Assembly (NCBI GenBank): GCA_002403095.1
Contig: DHHC01000033.1
Coordinates: 1-44,974 of the forward strand
Reading direction: 5' to 3'
DNA: 44,974 bases
Origin: Leptolinea sp. UBA4782
GTDB taxonomy: Bacteria; Chloroflexota; Anaerolineae; Anaerolineales; Anaerolineaceae
Part shown: positions 1-8,028 of the stretch, piece after piece
How positions within the stretch are numbered: the stretch's first letter is position 1
Layout of the letters: every line of letters begins with the position of its first letter
Notes under the pieces: generated by a model
The model's input: the letters and a program-made list of their open reading frames with translations, nothing else
What the model was told of the DNA's origin: nothing
The model's database searches: none
Program-made: the position numbers and the translations under genes

Positions 1-185
1 TCTTCGCTGCGCTCAGAATGACAATAAAAGATTGTCATCCTGAGGGAGCTTGCGACCGAAGGATCCCGCATTGGAACTTTAAGGCGAGATTCTTCGCTGC
101 GCTCAGAATGACAATAAGAGCCGGAGCAAGACACTGCAATTGGCTCAGGGCGCTGTTCTTCGTTGCGCTCAGAATGACGAAAACA
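1..185. repeat. Cluster of inverted intergenic repeats
   Basis: The stretch is built from copies of one motif in both orientations. The forward form begins TGTCATCCTGAG at 33 and runs to CGAAGGATC. The reverse form ends CTCAGAATGACA and occurs near 1-24, 92-114 and 157-178. A third piece, reading CTGCAATTGGCTCAGGGCGC, lies between them. The same three pieces recur at 3904-4275. Neighbouring copies in opposite orientation could form long hairpins. Short frames in this stretch come from the repeat and are not treated as genes. Confidence 0.8.
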
Positions 186-194
186 AGCCCATCC

Positions 195-228
195 CCTAAA
201 ACACAACCCGGCGCCTTGCGGCGCCGGG
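195..228 (-). terminator. Intrinsic terminator of the first beta-helix gene
   Basis: A perfect 9-bp stem (CCCGGCGCC and GGCGCCGGG, 207-228) with a four-base loop lies 22 bases past the stop codon at 250. Read on the minus strand it is followed by TTGTGTTTTA, a moderate U-rich tract. Confidence 0.7.
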
Positions 229-249
229 CTTGCTTGCATTTCATTGGTT

Positions 250-3200
250 TTAATAAATGTAATAACTGACACCGCCCCAGTTGTTCCCAAAGTAATTGAC
301 ATTGCTCAAGGAGAAGTACAGCGATGTCATCGATGGCGCAATCGGAGCTTCTTTTACATCCACAGAAAACCCGTAATTACCATTCAAGATGAAACTGCTG
401 TTCAATAGCTTCACCTTGCCAGCCCGTGCAATAATGTCCAGTCCATAAGAACTGTTGCCATAACTGACTACATTGGTAATAGTGACATTCGCAGTGGCAT
501 CTGAATCCGAAGTGTATATGTAAATCCCAGAGTAATCTATTGTATTGTAAACCAGGCTGTTGGAAAGGGTGACAGTTTTCTCTGTTTGAATGTAGATTCC
601 ATCTTCAGACTCATTTCCGCCCGCCTCTACACCTGAAACAGTCACCACGCCCGAACTTTCAATGTACAAACCTCCATCTTGATTCCCATTGACCTGGTTC
701 TTCCCGGTAACCAATACTGAACTGGCAAAATCATCTACATTTTCCAGGTTAACCCCGTTGCCAAAATTCCCGCTGGCAGTTATAGAGGATATCGTGATCG
801 TCCGATTCGAGTAGATTTCAGCTCCGCTATCTCCGTTCTTGTTGAATGTACTATTCAGGATTGTTATTGGCATGTACACCTGCCCGGGCAGGAGAGGCAG
901 GTTATTGTAAAGGTAAACGCCATGCTCTTTATTCCCATTGGCGGTCACTTTGCTGACCGTGATAGCCCCTGCTGATACTACCTCCAGCCCATACCCATAG
1001 TTTTTATTGAAACTGCTCAGGCTCACCTTGACCGGCATGGATGTCAGGGCGGTGCTATTATTGATGTATGCTCCGGGGGCAATCTGGTTTCCATCTGAGA
1101 TATCCACTTTGGTCAGGGTCACCGCACCGCGTGATTTGATGCTCAAACCATAACCGCCATATTCCCCTTGACCATTGGTAACGCTCGAGGTGAACCCGGC
1201 CACCGTGCTGTTCAGGGTCACACTGCCGGTACCTGCCGTGTTGACAATATAAATCCCGCCGCCATAGTTCTCCTCTGCCTTGAAATTCAACAGGGTTACC
1301 GGGCCGTATGCCTGGTCGATCCACAACCCGTACTCCTGGCTAGTCGAACCAGCACTGCTCGAGTTGCCGGAAAATTCGTTGAGCGTCCCCAGAATTGAAA
1401 CAGAGGAACCCCACGACCTCAGAAAAACACCTGCGCCATAATTCTCATTTGCCCGGATGTTGGTCAGCTTGATGCCATAGGCTGAGATTTCCAACCCGGC
1501 ATGCAATGATTCCAACATTCCTTGATGGTAACCCTTGTTTTGGGAAAAATCTGCCGGTAAGGTAGCAGTGCCGGTAATCGTTACCGAGCCTCCCATATCC
1601 GACTGTATCATAGCCCCTGCGCCGGTATTTCCTTTGGCTTCCACCCGGTTGAGGACCACATTGGTGTCTGCTGCGATATTCAACCCGCTGCCGCCTTGGA
1701 TCACCAGGCCGTTGTTGTTAAAGGTATTGTTTCCGGACGGCAGGGTGCGCAGAATGCTGACAGTCGACGCATCCCTGATGCTCACCCCGTTGAACGAGTT
1801 GCCGTTGGCATTGATGTTGGTGATGGATACCGGTCCATTGGTGAAGATGACCAGCCCGCTGCCGCCTTCATAAGATGGATTCGAATCGGATTTGGTCCGG
1901 TTGTAATCAAAAACCACATTGCGCAGGGTCACGCTCCGGGTCAGGCTTGCCAGTGTGTTATTCAGGATCGCGCCCACCCCATAATCAACTACAGTAATGT
2001 TTGTGCCGTTATTCCAGGCTCCACCGCCGTTCCACAGGATGGTACCGCCCACGCCAAGTCCGCCGCCCGAAACCGCTCCGGCGTAGACACCATTCCTCCC
2101 GTTGAGGTACGCCTGGACATTGTTCATCACCAGGTTGCCAAAAGTTTTGATAGAAAGCCCGTTAAGCGTATTGCTTGCGAACACGTTCGGACCGTACGTG
2201 CTCAGGAAGGTGATCGCTCTGGTTATAGTGGAAGTAGAACCATTATTGATGACAGCGCCTTCGGCCTTATTGTCCATTACTGTGACCGAGTTGATGGTGA
2301 TGACACCATTACTGACAACCCGAAGACCATCTTGAACATTATTACTGAAGACCGAATTGGTGATGGTTACAGGCGGTGCAGCTGCGCCTTCATTGCTAAT
2401 AAAGGCCCCCCCCTTACCTTTGCTGCCGCTTGCAACCACATTGGTCAGGGTGACCGCGCCTCTCGCACCCACATAAAGGTTGACATTGCTGTTATTCAAA
2501 AGCTGGGCATCACTGATGCTGACCGTCATAGCCCCCAGCGTACCCGGGGTTTCGGTCTCAATCTGGATGCCCATGTGTCCGTTTGCCATACTCTGTACCT
2601 TGCGAATGGTCACATTGCCGCTGGTTTCAATCCAGATTCCTGAACCATCATTCTCACGCAGCAGCACATTATCCAGGGTAATGCTTCCGGTTGTACCGGG
2701 AAGCACATACAGCCCTACACCGTCGTCCACCGGTAAATCCAGCGCTTCGCTGTCGGTGAAGGCACTGTTCTTGATGGATAAGGCACCCTTCGCCAGGATG
2801 GCGGCACCATCACCTTTGCTGGTGGTTACTGTCAGCCCGTTGATCACGATCGGGCTGCCGGATTGGATGCGCAGACCGCCATAAGTATAGTCAGATCCTC
2901 CAACGCCGCCGCCATTGGTATAGATGGCGCTGTTGGTGATCTTAACAGACCCGGTGGCGGCACAGGTAGCCCCGGTTCCGCAGTTATCAATACTGACACC
3001 GTACCATTTGTTGTTATGAACCGAGACCCGGTTAAGTTCGACCGCGCCAGTGTGACTGGAAATACTGAGCCCGTTTTTATAAGAATCACTCAATTCTGTG
3101 TCAATGATCTTGATCGTGCCTTTGTTGCTCACAAATTCCAGGACGGAGTTCACTGTATCTCCAGGATAAATCTTTAACCCCTGAATGGTGAAACCCGCCG

Positions 3201-3738
3201 TGAAATTGGTAAAGGTCAGGCTGCCTTCAATGCTGGGTGTATCGCTGCCCGGGTCAACCACCAGCCCTTTCAGCGTACCATAACCATCCAAAGTGGCATC
3301 AATTGTGTGGTAATGCCCTAAAAGATAAGGGTTGCTTGAATGCTCAATATAGATAAACCCGTACCCTTTGTTTGCGCCCCAATCGTTCAAAGCATTATTT
3401 AGCGCTTTGCCATCAGATGTCCACACATAAGTACACTTTCCCCCTGTGCAAGCCCCGTAATACCACGGGTCGGGGTCGCACAGCCCGTCCAGGGCGCCCT
3501 GGCTGGCCAAAGGCAGGGGCGTGCCGTCCTGCACGATCACCGCTCCGGCTTCTACCAGCAGCTGCGCGGCAGCAGGCACATCCTCTTGCGGCTCTTCCGC
3601 CGCAGGCGGCACTTCAGCCGGGGGCGCTTCGGGGATATCCCCCTCGGCAAAGGCTGCCGAGGGCGTTAACGCGGCAAAGACCAGGCTGACCAGTACGACC
3701 AGCGCTATCAGTTTGCCACAATGGGAGCTTCTATTCAT
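250..3738 (-). CDS. Secreted right-handed parallel beta-helix protein (paralog 1)
   Basis: A 1,162-residue exported protein of unknown role. The start at 3738 is chosen because AGGAGG (3744-3749) lies five bases upstream; a longer frame to 3831 would read through the promoter. A signal peptide ends near AFA-EGD. A short acidic, proline-rich linker follows, then a conserved cap with DPWYYGAC and GGKCT motifs. The rest is a long series of degenerate strands of the type VTLTNV..N...G, which is typical of right-handed parallel beta-helices. A loop with two cysteines (C-x5-C) precedes SVKIT. No sortase motif, membrane anchor or catalytic motif is visible at the C-terminus, so release or non-covalent surface attachment is likely. 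It is a paralog of the protein encoded at 8928-12533. Adhesin, surface-layer or polysaccharide-active roles are all possible. Confidence 0.85.
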   Translation of the reverse strand: MNRSSHCGKLIALVVLVSLVFAALTPSAAFAEGDIPEAPPAEVPPAAEEPQEDVPAAAQLLVEAGAVIVQDGTPLPLASQGALDGLCDPDPWYYGACTGGKCTYVWTSDGKALNNALNDWGANKGYGFIYIEHSSNPYLLGHYHTIDATLDGYGTLKGLVVDPGSDTPSIEGSLTFTNFTAGFTIQGLKIYPGDTVNSVLEFVSNKGTIKIIDTELSDSYKNGLSISSHTGAVELNRVSVHNNKWYGVSIDNCGTGATCAATGSVKITNSAIYTNGGGVGGSDYTYGGLRIQSGSPIVINGLTVTTSKGDGAAILAKGALSIKNSAFTDSEALDLPVDDGVGLYVLPGTTGSITLDNVLLRENDGSGIWIETSGNVTIRKVQSMANGHMGIQIETETPGTLGAMTVSISDAQLLNNSNVNLYVGARGAVTLTNVVASGSKGKGGAFISNEGAAAPPVTITNSVFSNNVQDGLRVVSNGVITINSVTVMDNKAEGAVINNGSTSTITRAITFLSTYGPNVFASNTLNGLSIKTFGNLVMNNVQAYLNGRNGVYAGAVSGGGLGVGGTILWNGGGAWNNGTNITVVDYGVGAILNNTLASLTRSVTLRNVVFDYNRTKSDSNPSYEGGSGLVIFTNGPVSITNINANGNSFNGVSIRDASTVSILRTLPSGNNTFNNNGLVIQGGSGLNIAADTNVVLNRVEAKGNTGAGAMIQSDMGGSVTITGTATLPADFSQNKGYHQGMLESLHAGLEISAYGIKLTNIRANENYGAGVFLRSWGSSVSILGTLNEFSGNSSSAGSTSQEYGLWIDQAYGPVTLLNFKAEENYGGGIYIVNTAGTGSVTLNSTVAGFTSSVTNGQGEYGGYGLSIKSRGAVTLTKVDISDGNQIAPGAYINNSTALTSMPVKVSLSSFNKNYGYGLEVVSAGAITVSKVTANGNKEHGVYLYNNLPLLPGQVYMPITILNSTFNKNGDSGAEIYSNRTITISSITASGNFGNGVNLENVDDFASSVLVTGKNQVNGNQDGGLYIESSGVVTVSGVEAGGNESEDGIYIQTEKTVTLSNSLVYNTIDYSGIYIYTSDSDATANVTITNVVSYGNSSYGLDIIARAGKVKLLNSSFILNGNYGFSVDVKEAPIAPSMTSLYFSLSNVNYFGNNWGGVSYYIY

Positions 3739-3835
3739 GCCTGCCTCCTGTTCAATTGTTGAGAAAGGAAATGCCGGGGTGGTCCTCCCCCGTGCCGTGT
3801 TAACGGTTAATGACCGGTAAAGATATGACATTATT

Positions 3836-3863
3836 ATTGTAGTGATTTTTGGGACAATGTCAA
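3836..3863 (-). promoter_or_regulatory. Sigma70-type promoter for the first beta-helix gene
   Basis: On the minus strand TTGACA (3863-3858) is followed by a 16-base spacer and TACAAT (3841-3836). This lies about 100 bases upstream of the start at 3738 and leaves a long 5' leader. Confidence 0.6.
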
Positions 3864-3903
3864 TAAGTATAGGGGGATTTAAGACAAATCTCAGAAATGA
3901 AAA

Positions 3904-4275
3904 GTGTCATCACGGGGAAGGAATGACCGAAGGCTCTCAAGGTTTGTCATCCTGAGGGAACAGGCGACTGAAGGATCTCGCATTGGAACTTTAAGGGTGA
4001 GACTTATAAAACCCCAGGGCAAGACCCTGCAATTGACTCAGGGCGCTGTTCTTCGCTGCGCTCAGAATGACAATCGGGGTTTGTCATCCTGAGGGAGCTT
4101 GCGACCGAAGGATCTCGCATTGGAATTTCGGAGCAAGACCCTTCGCGATGCTCAGGGTGACAAAAAGAACCAGGGCAAGACCCTGCAATTGACTCAGGGC
4201 GCTGTTCTTCGCTGCGCTCAGAATGACAGACGGGACAAGGCGAGACCCTTCGCTGCGCTCAGGATGACAATTCAA
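3904..4275. repeat. Second cluster of inverted intergenic repeats
   Basis: Contains the same units as 1-185. Forward TGTCATCCTGAG copies start at 3945 and 4082. Reverse copies end near 4073, 4160, 4229 and 4269, and two CTGCAATTGACTCAGGGCGC pieces are present. The pair TTGTCATCCTGAG (4081) and CTCAGGATGACAA (4259-4271) is a perfect 13-base inverted repeat. The first copy at 3904-3940 is degraded. Together with 1-185 it brackets the beta-helix gene. No transposase is present. Confidence 0.8.
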
Positions 4276-4287
4276 CCTCCCAATTCC

Positions 4288-4315
4288 TTGACAGGCAGCA
4301 AAATCTGCGTAGAAT
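4288..4315 (+). promoter_or_regulatory. Promoter of the pyrimidine operon
   Basis: TTGACA (4288-4293), a 16-base spacer and TAGAAT (4310-4315) match the sigma70 consensus closely. Transcription should start near 4322, giving a leader of about 130 bases before pyrC that contains a small frame and a terminator. Confidence 0.7.
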
Positions 4316-4324
4316 TATTCTGAT

Positions 4325-4420
4325 ATGCAATTGATGGATTTCAGCGCTTTGCCAACCAACCCTGCCAGGAGCACTCCTGCTTCCGGCAGCAACCAACTTT
4401 TGTTAATCGAGAGCCTTTAG
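4325..4420 (+). CDS. Putative leader peptide of the pyr operon (31 codons)
   Basis: A 31-codon frame opens with ATG about three bases after the predicted transcription start. Its TAG stop (4418-4420) falls in the loop of the terminator hairpin at 4409-4426. The last codons before the hairpin are U-rich (CTTTTGTTAATC, 4397-4408). This is the geometry of E. coli pyrL, where UTP-dependent pausing lets a ribosome reach the stop codon and break the terminator. There is no Shine-Dalgarno sequence, so it would have to be read from a leaderless or near-leaderless message. The frame could also be chance; the placement of its stop is the main argument. Confidence 0.4.
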   Translation: MQLMDFSALPTNPARSTPASGSNQLLLIESL

Positions 4421-4433
4421 GCTCTCTTTTTTT
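4409..4433 (+). terminator. Intrinsic terminator in the pyr leader (candidate attenuator)
   Basis: GAGAGCC (4409-4415), loop TTTA and GGCTCTC (4420-4426) are followed by seven T. It lies between the operon promoter and pyrC, so it must be bypassed for the operon to be expressed. A weaker hairpin (CAGGA and TCCTG arms, 4366-4379) lies upstream. No conserved PyrR-binding sequence was recognised. Confidence 0.75.
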
Positions 4434-4449
4434 GCCTGCTGCCAAAACC

Positions 4450-5547
4450 ATGAAACCACTCACCCTCCCCGGACTGATCGACCCGCACGTGCACATGCGC
4501 GAACCCGGTGCCACCCATAAAGAGGACTGGGACAGCGGCACCGCCGCCGCCCTGGCAGGCGGTTTTACCACCATCCTGGCCATGCCCAACACCGCCCCGC
4601 CCGTCACCAGCGCCGAAACCCTGCAAAGCACCCTGAAGCTGGCCGGCAGCAAAGCCCGCTGCGACTTCGGGCAGTACCTGGGCGCCGGGGTCGACAACAC
4701 CACCTCAGCCCCCGCCATCGCCCCCTTCTCTACCGGGCTTAAGATGTACCTCGACCAGACCTACGGTCCGCTGCGCCTGGACGACATGACCGATTGGCTG
4801 GCACACCTGCAAGCCTGGCCGCACGGCTTACCCTTGTGCGCCCACTGCGAGGGCAAGACCCTGGCAGCCGTCATCCTGCTGGCTGACCTGACCCGCCACC
4901 CGGTGCACCTGTGCCATGTCTCGCGCCGCGAGGAGATCCTGCTCATCCGCAAGGCCAAAGAGCAGGGCATCCCGGTCACCTGCGAGGTCACACCGCACCA
5001 CCTCTTCCTGAGCGAGGACGATATCCCCGCCATCGGCAGCGGCAGGAGCGAGGTGCGTCCCCGCCTGGCAAACCGCCGGGATATACAGGCGCTGTGGGAT
5101 AACCTGGACGTGATCGACTGCTTCGCCAGCGACCATGCCCCCCACACCCTGGCAGAAAAAGACAGCCCAACCCCGCCGCCCGGTTTCCCCGGGCTGGAGA
5201 CCAGCCTGCCCCTGCTGCTCACTGCTGCAGCCGAAAAGCGCCTGACCATCGACGACATCATCCTGCGCTGTTACACCAACCCCGCCCGCATCTTCCGCCT
5301 ACCCGAACAGCCCGATACCCGGGTGGAGGTAGACCTGGATGCCCGCTACGCCATCAGAGCCGCTGGCGCATTTACCCGCTGCGGTTGGACGCCTTTCGAA
5401 GGCATGCCCGTGCAGGGCAGGGTGATGCGCGTGACCCTGCGCGGCCAAACCGCCTTTGAGGACGGCAAAGTGCTGGCGCAGCCCGGCAGCGGGCGCAACG
5501 TGCGCCCCGAAATGACAACCCCTCCAGGAGCAGCCCTCCCGGATTAA
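4450..5547 (+). CDS. pyrC: Dihydroorotase, CAD-like
   Basis: Cyclises N-carbamoyl-L-aspartate to dihydroorotate, step 3 of de novo UMP synthesis, in the cytoplasm. Metal-site residues are visible: H13 and H15 in DPHVHMREPG, K98 (the carboxylated lysine, in GLKMYLDQ), H132, H156 and D228 in FASDHAPH. At 365 residues it begins almost at the HxH motif and lacks the N-terminal lobe of ordinary class I enzymes, like the dihydroorotase domain of animal CAD. The resemblance to CAD runs throughout, for example THKED, CEVTPHHLFLS and PPPGFPGLE. ATG 4450 is preferred over TTG 4432, which lies in the terminator T-tract; neither has a clear ribosome site. It is the first full gene after the putative attenuator, 23 bases before pyrB. 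Confidence 0.95.
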   Translation: MKPLTLPGLIDPHVHMREPGATHKEDWDSGTAAALAGGFTTILAMPNTAPPVTSAETLQSTLKLAGSKARCDFGQYLGAGVDNTTSAPAIAPFSTGLKMYLDQTYGPLRLDDMTDWLAHLQAWPHGLPLCAHCEGKTLAAVILLADLTRHPVHLCHVSRREEILLIRKAKEQGIPVTCEVTPHHLFLSEDDIPAIGSGRSEVRPRLANRRDIQALWDNLDVIDCFASDHAPHTLAEKDSPTPPPGFPGLETSLPLLLTAAAEKRLTIDDIILRCYTNPARIFRLPEQPDTRVEVDLDARYAIRAAGAFTRCGWTPFEGMPVQGRVMRVTLRGQTAFEDGKVLAQPGSGRNVRPEMTTPPGAALPD

Positions 5548-5570
5548 TCCCTATTTCTAAAGGAGAACCT

Positions 5571-6563
5571 ATGACCCCTCACATTCCCAAGACAGTACGC
5601 AAAAGCCCTTACCTGCCCTTCGGCGACCACAAGAATGCCCCCTTCTACGGCATGGACATCCTCTCGGTCAGGCAGTTCAAGCGCGACGACCTGGAGTACA
5701 TCTTCGGCGTGGCGCATGAAATGGCCGGCATGGTGCGCCGGGTCGGCACCTTCGATTTGCTCAAGGGCAAGATCCTCGCCAACCTGTTCTACGAACCTTC
5801 CACGCGTACTTCCGCCTCCTTTACCTCCGCCATGGAGCGCCTGGGCGGCAGCGTGATCCCGATCAACGAAGTGCGCTACTCCTCCGTTTCCAAGGGCGAA
5901 TCGCTGCCCGATACCGTGCGCACACTCGAAGCCTATGCTGATGTGATCGTCCTGCGCCACCCCGAGGTGGGGTCTGCCGCCCTGGCAGCCAAATATGCCA
6001 GCAAGCCGATCATCAACGCCGGCGACGGCGTGGGCGAACATCCCACCCAGGCGCTGCTCGACCTGTTCACCATCACCGAAGAGATGAACCGGGTGGACGG
6101 GCTGACCATCACCATGGTCGGCGACCTGAAATACGGGCGCACCGTGCATTCCCTGGCGCGCCTGCTGACCCTCTTCAACGTGCGCCTGAACTACGTCTCC
6201 CCCGATATCCTGCCCATGCCGGAAGATGTACTTGCCGAAGTGCAGGCATCCGGCACGCCCCAGGCTTCATATTCCACCCTCGAAGAGGTATTACCTGAGA
6301 GCGATGTGATTTACGTCACCCGTGTGCAGAAAGAACGCTTTGCTGATGAGGCAGAATACGAGAAGGTGCGCAGCAGCTATGTGATCAGTCCTGAAACACT
6401 CAAGATCGCCAAGGAAGATATGATCGTAATGCACCCCCTGCCGCGTGTGGGTGAGATCAGCATGGACCTGGATACCGACCCCCGGGCGGCTTACTTCCGC
6501 CAGGTGGAATACGGTTTGTATGTCCGTATGGCGCTGCTCGCCATGGTGCTCGGTAAAGCCTGA
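5571..6563 (+). CDS. pyrB: Aspartate carbamoyltransferase, catalytic chain
   Basis: Condenses carbamoyl phosphate with aspartate, step 2 of UMP synthesis. The 330-residue protein has the carbamoyl-phosphate loop FYEPSTRTS (S77-T80), then KGES, GDGVGEHPTQALLD, VGDLKYGRTVHSL, and HPLPRVGEIS near the C-terminus. The stretch DPRAAYFRQ is very close to the CAD transcarbamoylase domain. AAGGAG (5559-5564) lies six bases before the ATG. No pyrI regulatory chain is nearby, so feedback control probably does not follow the E. coli model. The order dihydroorotase then transcarbamoylase is the order of domains in CAD. Confidence 0.97.
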   Translation: MTPHIPKTVRKSPYLPFGDHKNAPFYGMDILSVRQFKRDDLEYIFGVAHEMAGMVRRVGTFDLLKGKILANLFYEPSTRTSASFTSAMERLGGSVIPINEVRYSSVSKGESLPDTVRTLEAYADVIVLRHPEVGSAALAAKYASKPIINAGDGVGEHPTQALLDLFTITEEMNRVDGLTITMVGDLKYGRTVHSLARLLTLFNVRLNYVSPDILPMPEDVLAEVQASGTPQASYSTLEEVLPESDVIYVTRVQKERFADEAEYEKVRSSYVISPETLKIAKEDMIVMHPLPRVGEISMDLDTDPRAAYFRQVEYGLYVRMALLAMVLGKA

Positions 6564-6594
6564 TCCAAATCCAGTTTGAAACCAGGAGGTTGTA

Positions 6595-8025
6595 ATGAGT
6601 GTTTTTTTCAGCATGCTCGAAGACCGTGCCCGCAAGACCGGTTCACTGCTGTGCGTCGGGCTCGACGCACACCCCGCTGACCTGGCTGCCCCGACCGCCC
6701 AGGCAGCGCGTGACTTCTGCCTGCGGCTGATCGAAAAGACCGCAGACATTGCGCTGGCATACAAGCCCAATGCCGCCTTCTTCGAAGTGTACGGCGCCGA
6801 GGGTTGGAGCGCCCTGGCTGAGATCATTGCTGCTGCACCGGAAGGCATCCCCATGATTTTGGATGCCAAGCGCGGTGACATCTCCTCCACCGCTGAAGCT
6901 TACGCCCGGGCAGCCTTTGAGACCCTCAAAGCCCAGGCTATCACCCTCAGCCCCTACCTGGGACACGACAGCCTGGAGCACTTCATCAAGGACCCGGAAA
7001 AAGGCGTCTTCCTGCTGTGCAAAACCTCCAATCCCGGCTCGGGAGACCTGCAGGATGTGACCCTGGCAGGCGCGGACTTCCCGCATACTCTGTATGAAAA
7101 AGTCGCTGCCCTTGCATCCGGATGGAATACAAACAACAACATTGGACTGGTGGCAGGCGCCACCCACCCCGAAGCCCTGCGGCGCGTGCGCCAGGCTGCC
7201 CCGGACCTGTGGATACTGGCGCCCGGTGTCGGCGCACAGGGCGGCGACCTGCAGACATCCCTGCAGGCCGGGCTGCGACCGGACGGGCTGGGTATGCTCA
7301 TCCCGGTCTCGCGCGGGGTCGCCCGCGATCCCGACCCCAAAGCAGCCGCCCAGCGCTTCCTGGAAGCGATCAACCAGGAGCGCAAGACCCTGGCTGCCCG
7401 CACCCCGGCTGCAGCCGCAGAACCCGAAGTGCCGCCCGCCCTGGCAGAAGGTCTGCTGCAGGCTGGCTGCATCCGCTTCGGGAACTTTACTCTCAAGTCG
7501 GGCATCCAGTCGCCTATCTACATCGACCTGCGCCAGCTGGCCAGCTACCCTGCCCTGCTGAGCGAGGTTGCCCAGGCGTACCTGCCCCTGCTGAAAGCCC
7601 TTAAATACGACCGCCTGGCTGCCCTGCCTTATGCCGCCATGCCCATCGCCACCGCTATTTCGCTGCAAACCGGGCAGCCGATGCTCTACCCGCGCAAGGA
7701 AGCCAAAGCCTACGGCACCAAAGCCGACATCGAAGGCGAGTTCAACGAGGGCGAGACCGCCGTGGTGATCGATGACCTGACCACCACCGGCGGCAGCAAA
7801 TTCGAAGCCATCGAAAAGCTGACCTCCGCTGGCCTCAAGGTGACGGATGTGGTCGTGCTGGTGGACCGCCAGTCCGGCGCAGCGGAAGCCCTGCAGCAGG
7901 CAGGCATAAAACTGCATGCTGTGCTAACATTAACCAGGTTGATCGATTACTGGGAGAAAACGTGGCGCATCCCTGCCGAACAGGTACAGGCCGTGCGCCA
8001 ATTCTTAGAGGTGCAGCCAGGATAA
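6595..8025 (+). CDS. pyrFE: Bifunctional OMP decarboxylase / orotate phosphoribosyltransferase
   Basis: A 476-residue fusion that performs the last two steps to UMP. The N-terminal half (about 1-270) is OMP decarboxylase, with catalytic D90-K92-D95 in DAKRGDIS and the KTSNPGSGDLQ loop of the longer bacterial PyrF type. An alanine/proline linker follows at about 262-277. The C-terminal half is orotate phosphoribosyltransferase, with FTLKSGIQSPIYIDLR and the PRPP loop VVIDDLTTTGGS around residue 393. The domain order is the reverse of animal UMP synthase. Reversed fusions are known in trypanosomatids and some bacteria. AGGAGG (6584-6589) lies five bases before the ATG. Together with pyrC and pyrB this gives four of the six UMP pathway activities; carAB and pyrD are not in the window. 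Confidence 0.96.
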   Translation: MSVFFSMLEDRARKTGSLLCVGLDAHPADLAAPTAQAARDFCLRLIEKTADIALAYKPNAAFFEVYGAEGWSALAEIIAAAPEGIPMILDAKRGDISSTAEAYARAAFETLKAQAITLSPYLGHDSLEHFIKDPEKGVFLLCKTSNPGSGDLQDVTLAGADFPHTLYEKVAALASGWNTNNNIGLVAGATHPEALRRVRQAAPDLWILAPGVGAQGGDLQTSLQAGLRPDGLGMLIPVSRGVARDPDPKAAAQRFLEAINQERKTLAARTPAAAAEPEVPPALAEGLLQAGCIRFGNFTLKSGIQSPIYIDLRQLASYPALLSEVAQAYLPLLKALKYDRLAALPYAAMPIATAISLQTGQPMLYPRKEAKAYGTKADIEGEFNEGETAVVIDDLTTTGGSKFEAIEKLTSAGLKVTDVVVLVDRQSGAAEALQQAGIKLHAVLTLTRLIDYWEKTWRIPAEQVQAVRQFLEVQPG

Positions 8026-8028
8026 TAT

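Noticed and set aside
18..269. Short open frames in the repeat cluster on both strands (also 3904-4323)
   Set aside because: They are translations of the inverted repeats, change with repeat orientation, and have no ribosome sites.
1696..2643. 315-codon plus-strand frame opposite beta-helix gene 1
   Set aside because: It is antisense to a convincing secreted protein; its composition follows the repeated coils of the other strand and it has no start signal or family pattern.
3739..3831. Upstream extension of beta-helix protein 1
   Set aside because: It would place codons before a strong AGGAGG site and next to the promoter; the signal peptide starts properly at 3738.
1..4275. CRISPR array
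   Set aside because: The repeats occur in both orientations, vary in length and sequence, and are not evenly spaced by unique spacers; there are no cas genes.
6643..7917. 424-codon minus-strand frame opposite pyrFE
   Set aside because: It is a GC-rich antisense shadow of a fully conserved two-domain enzyme.
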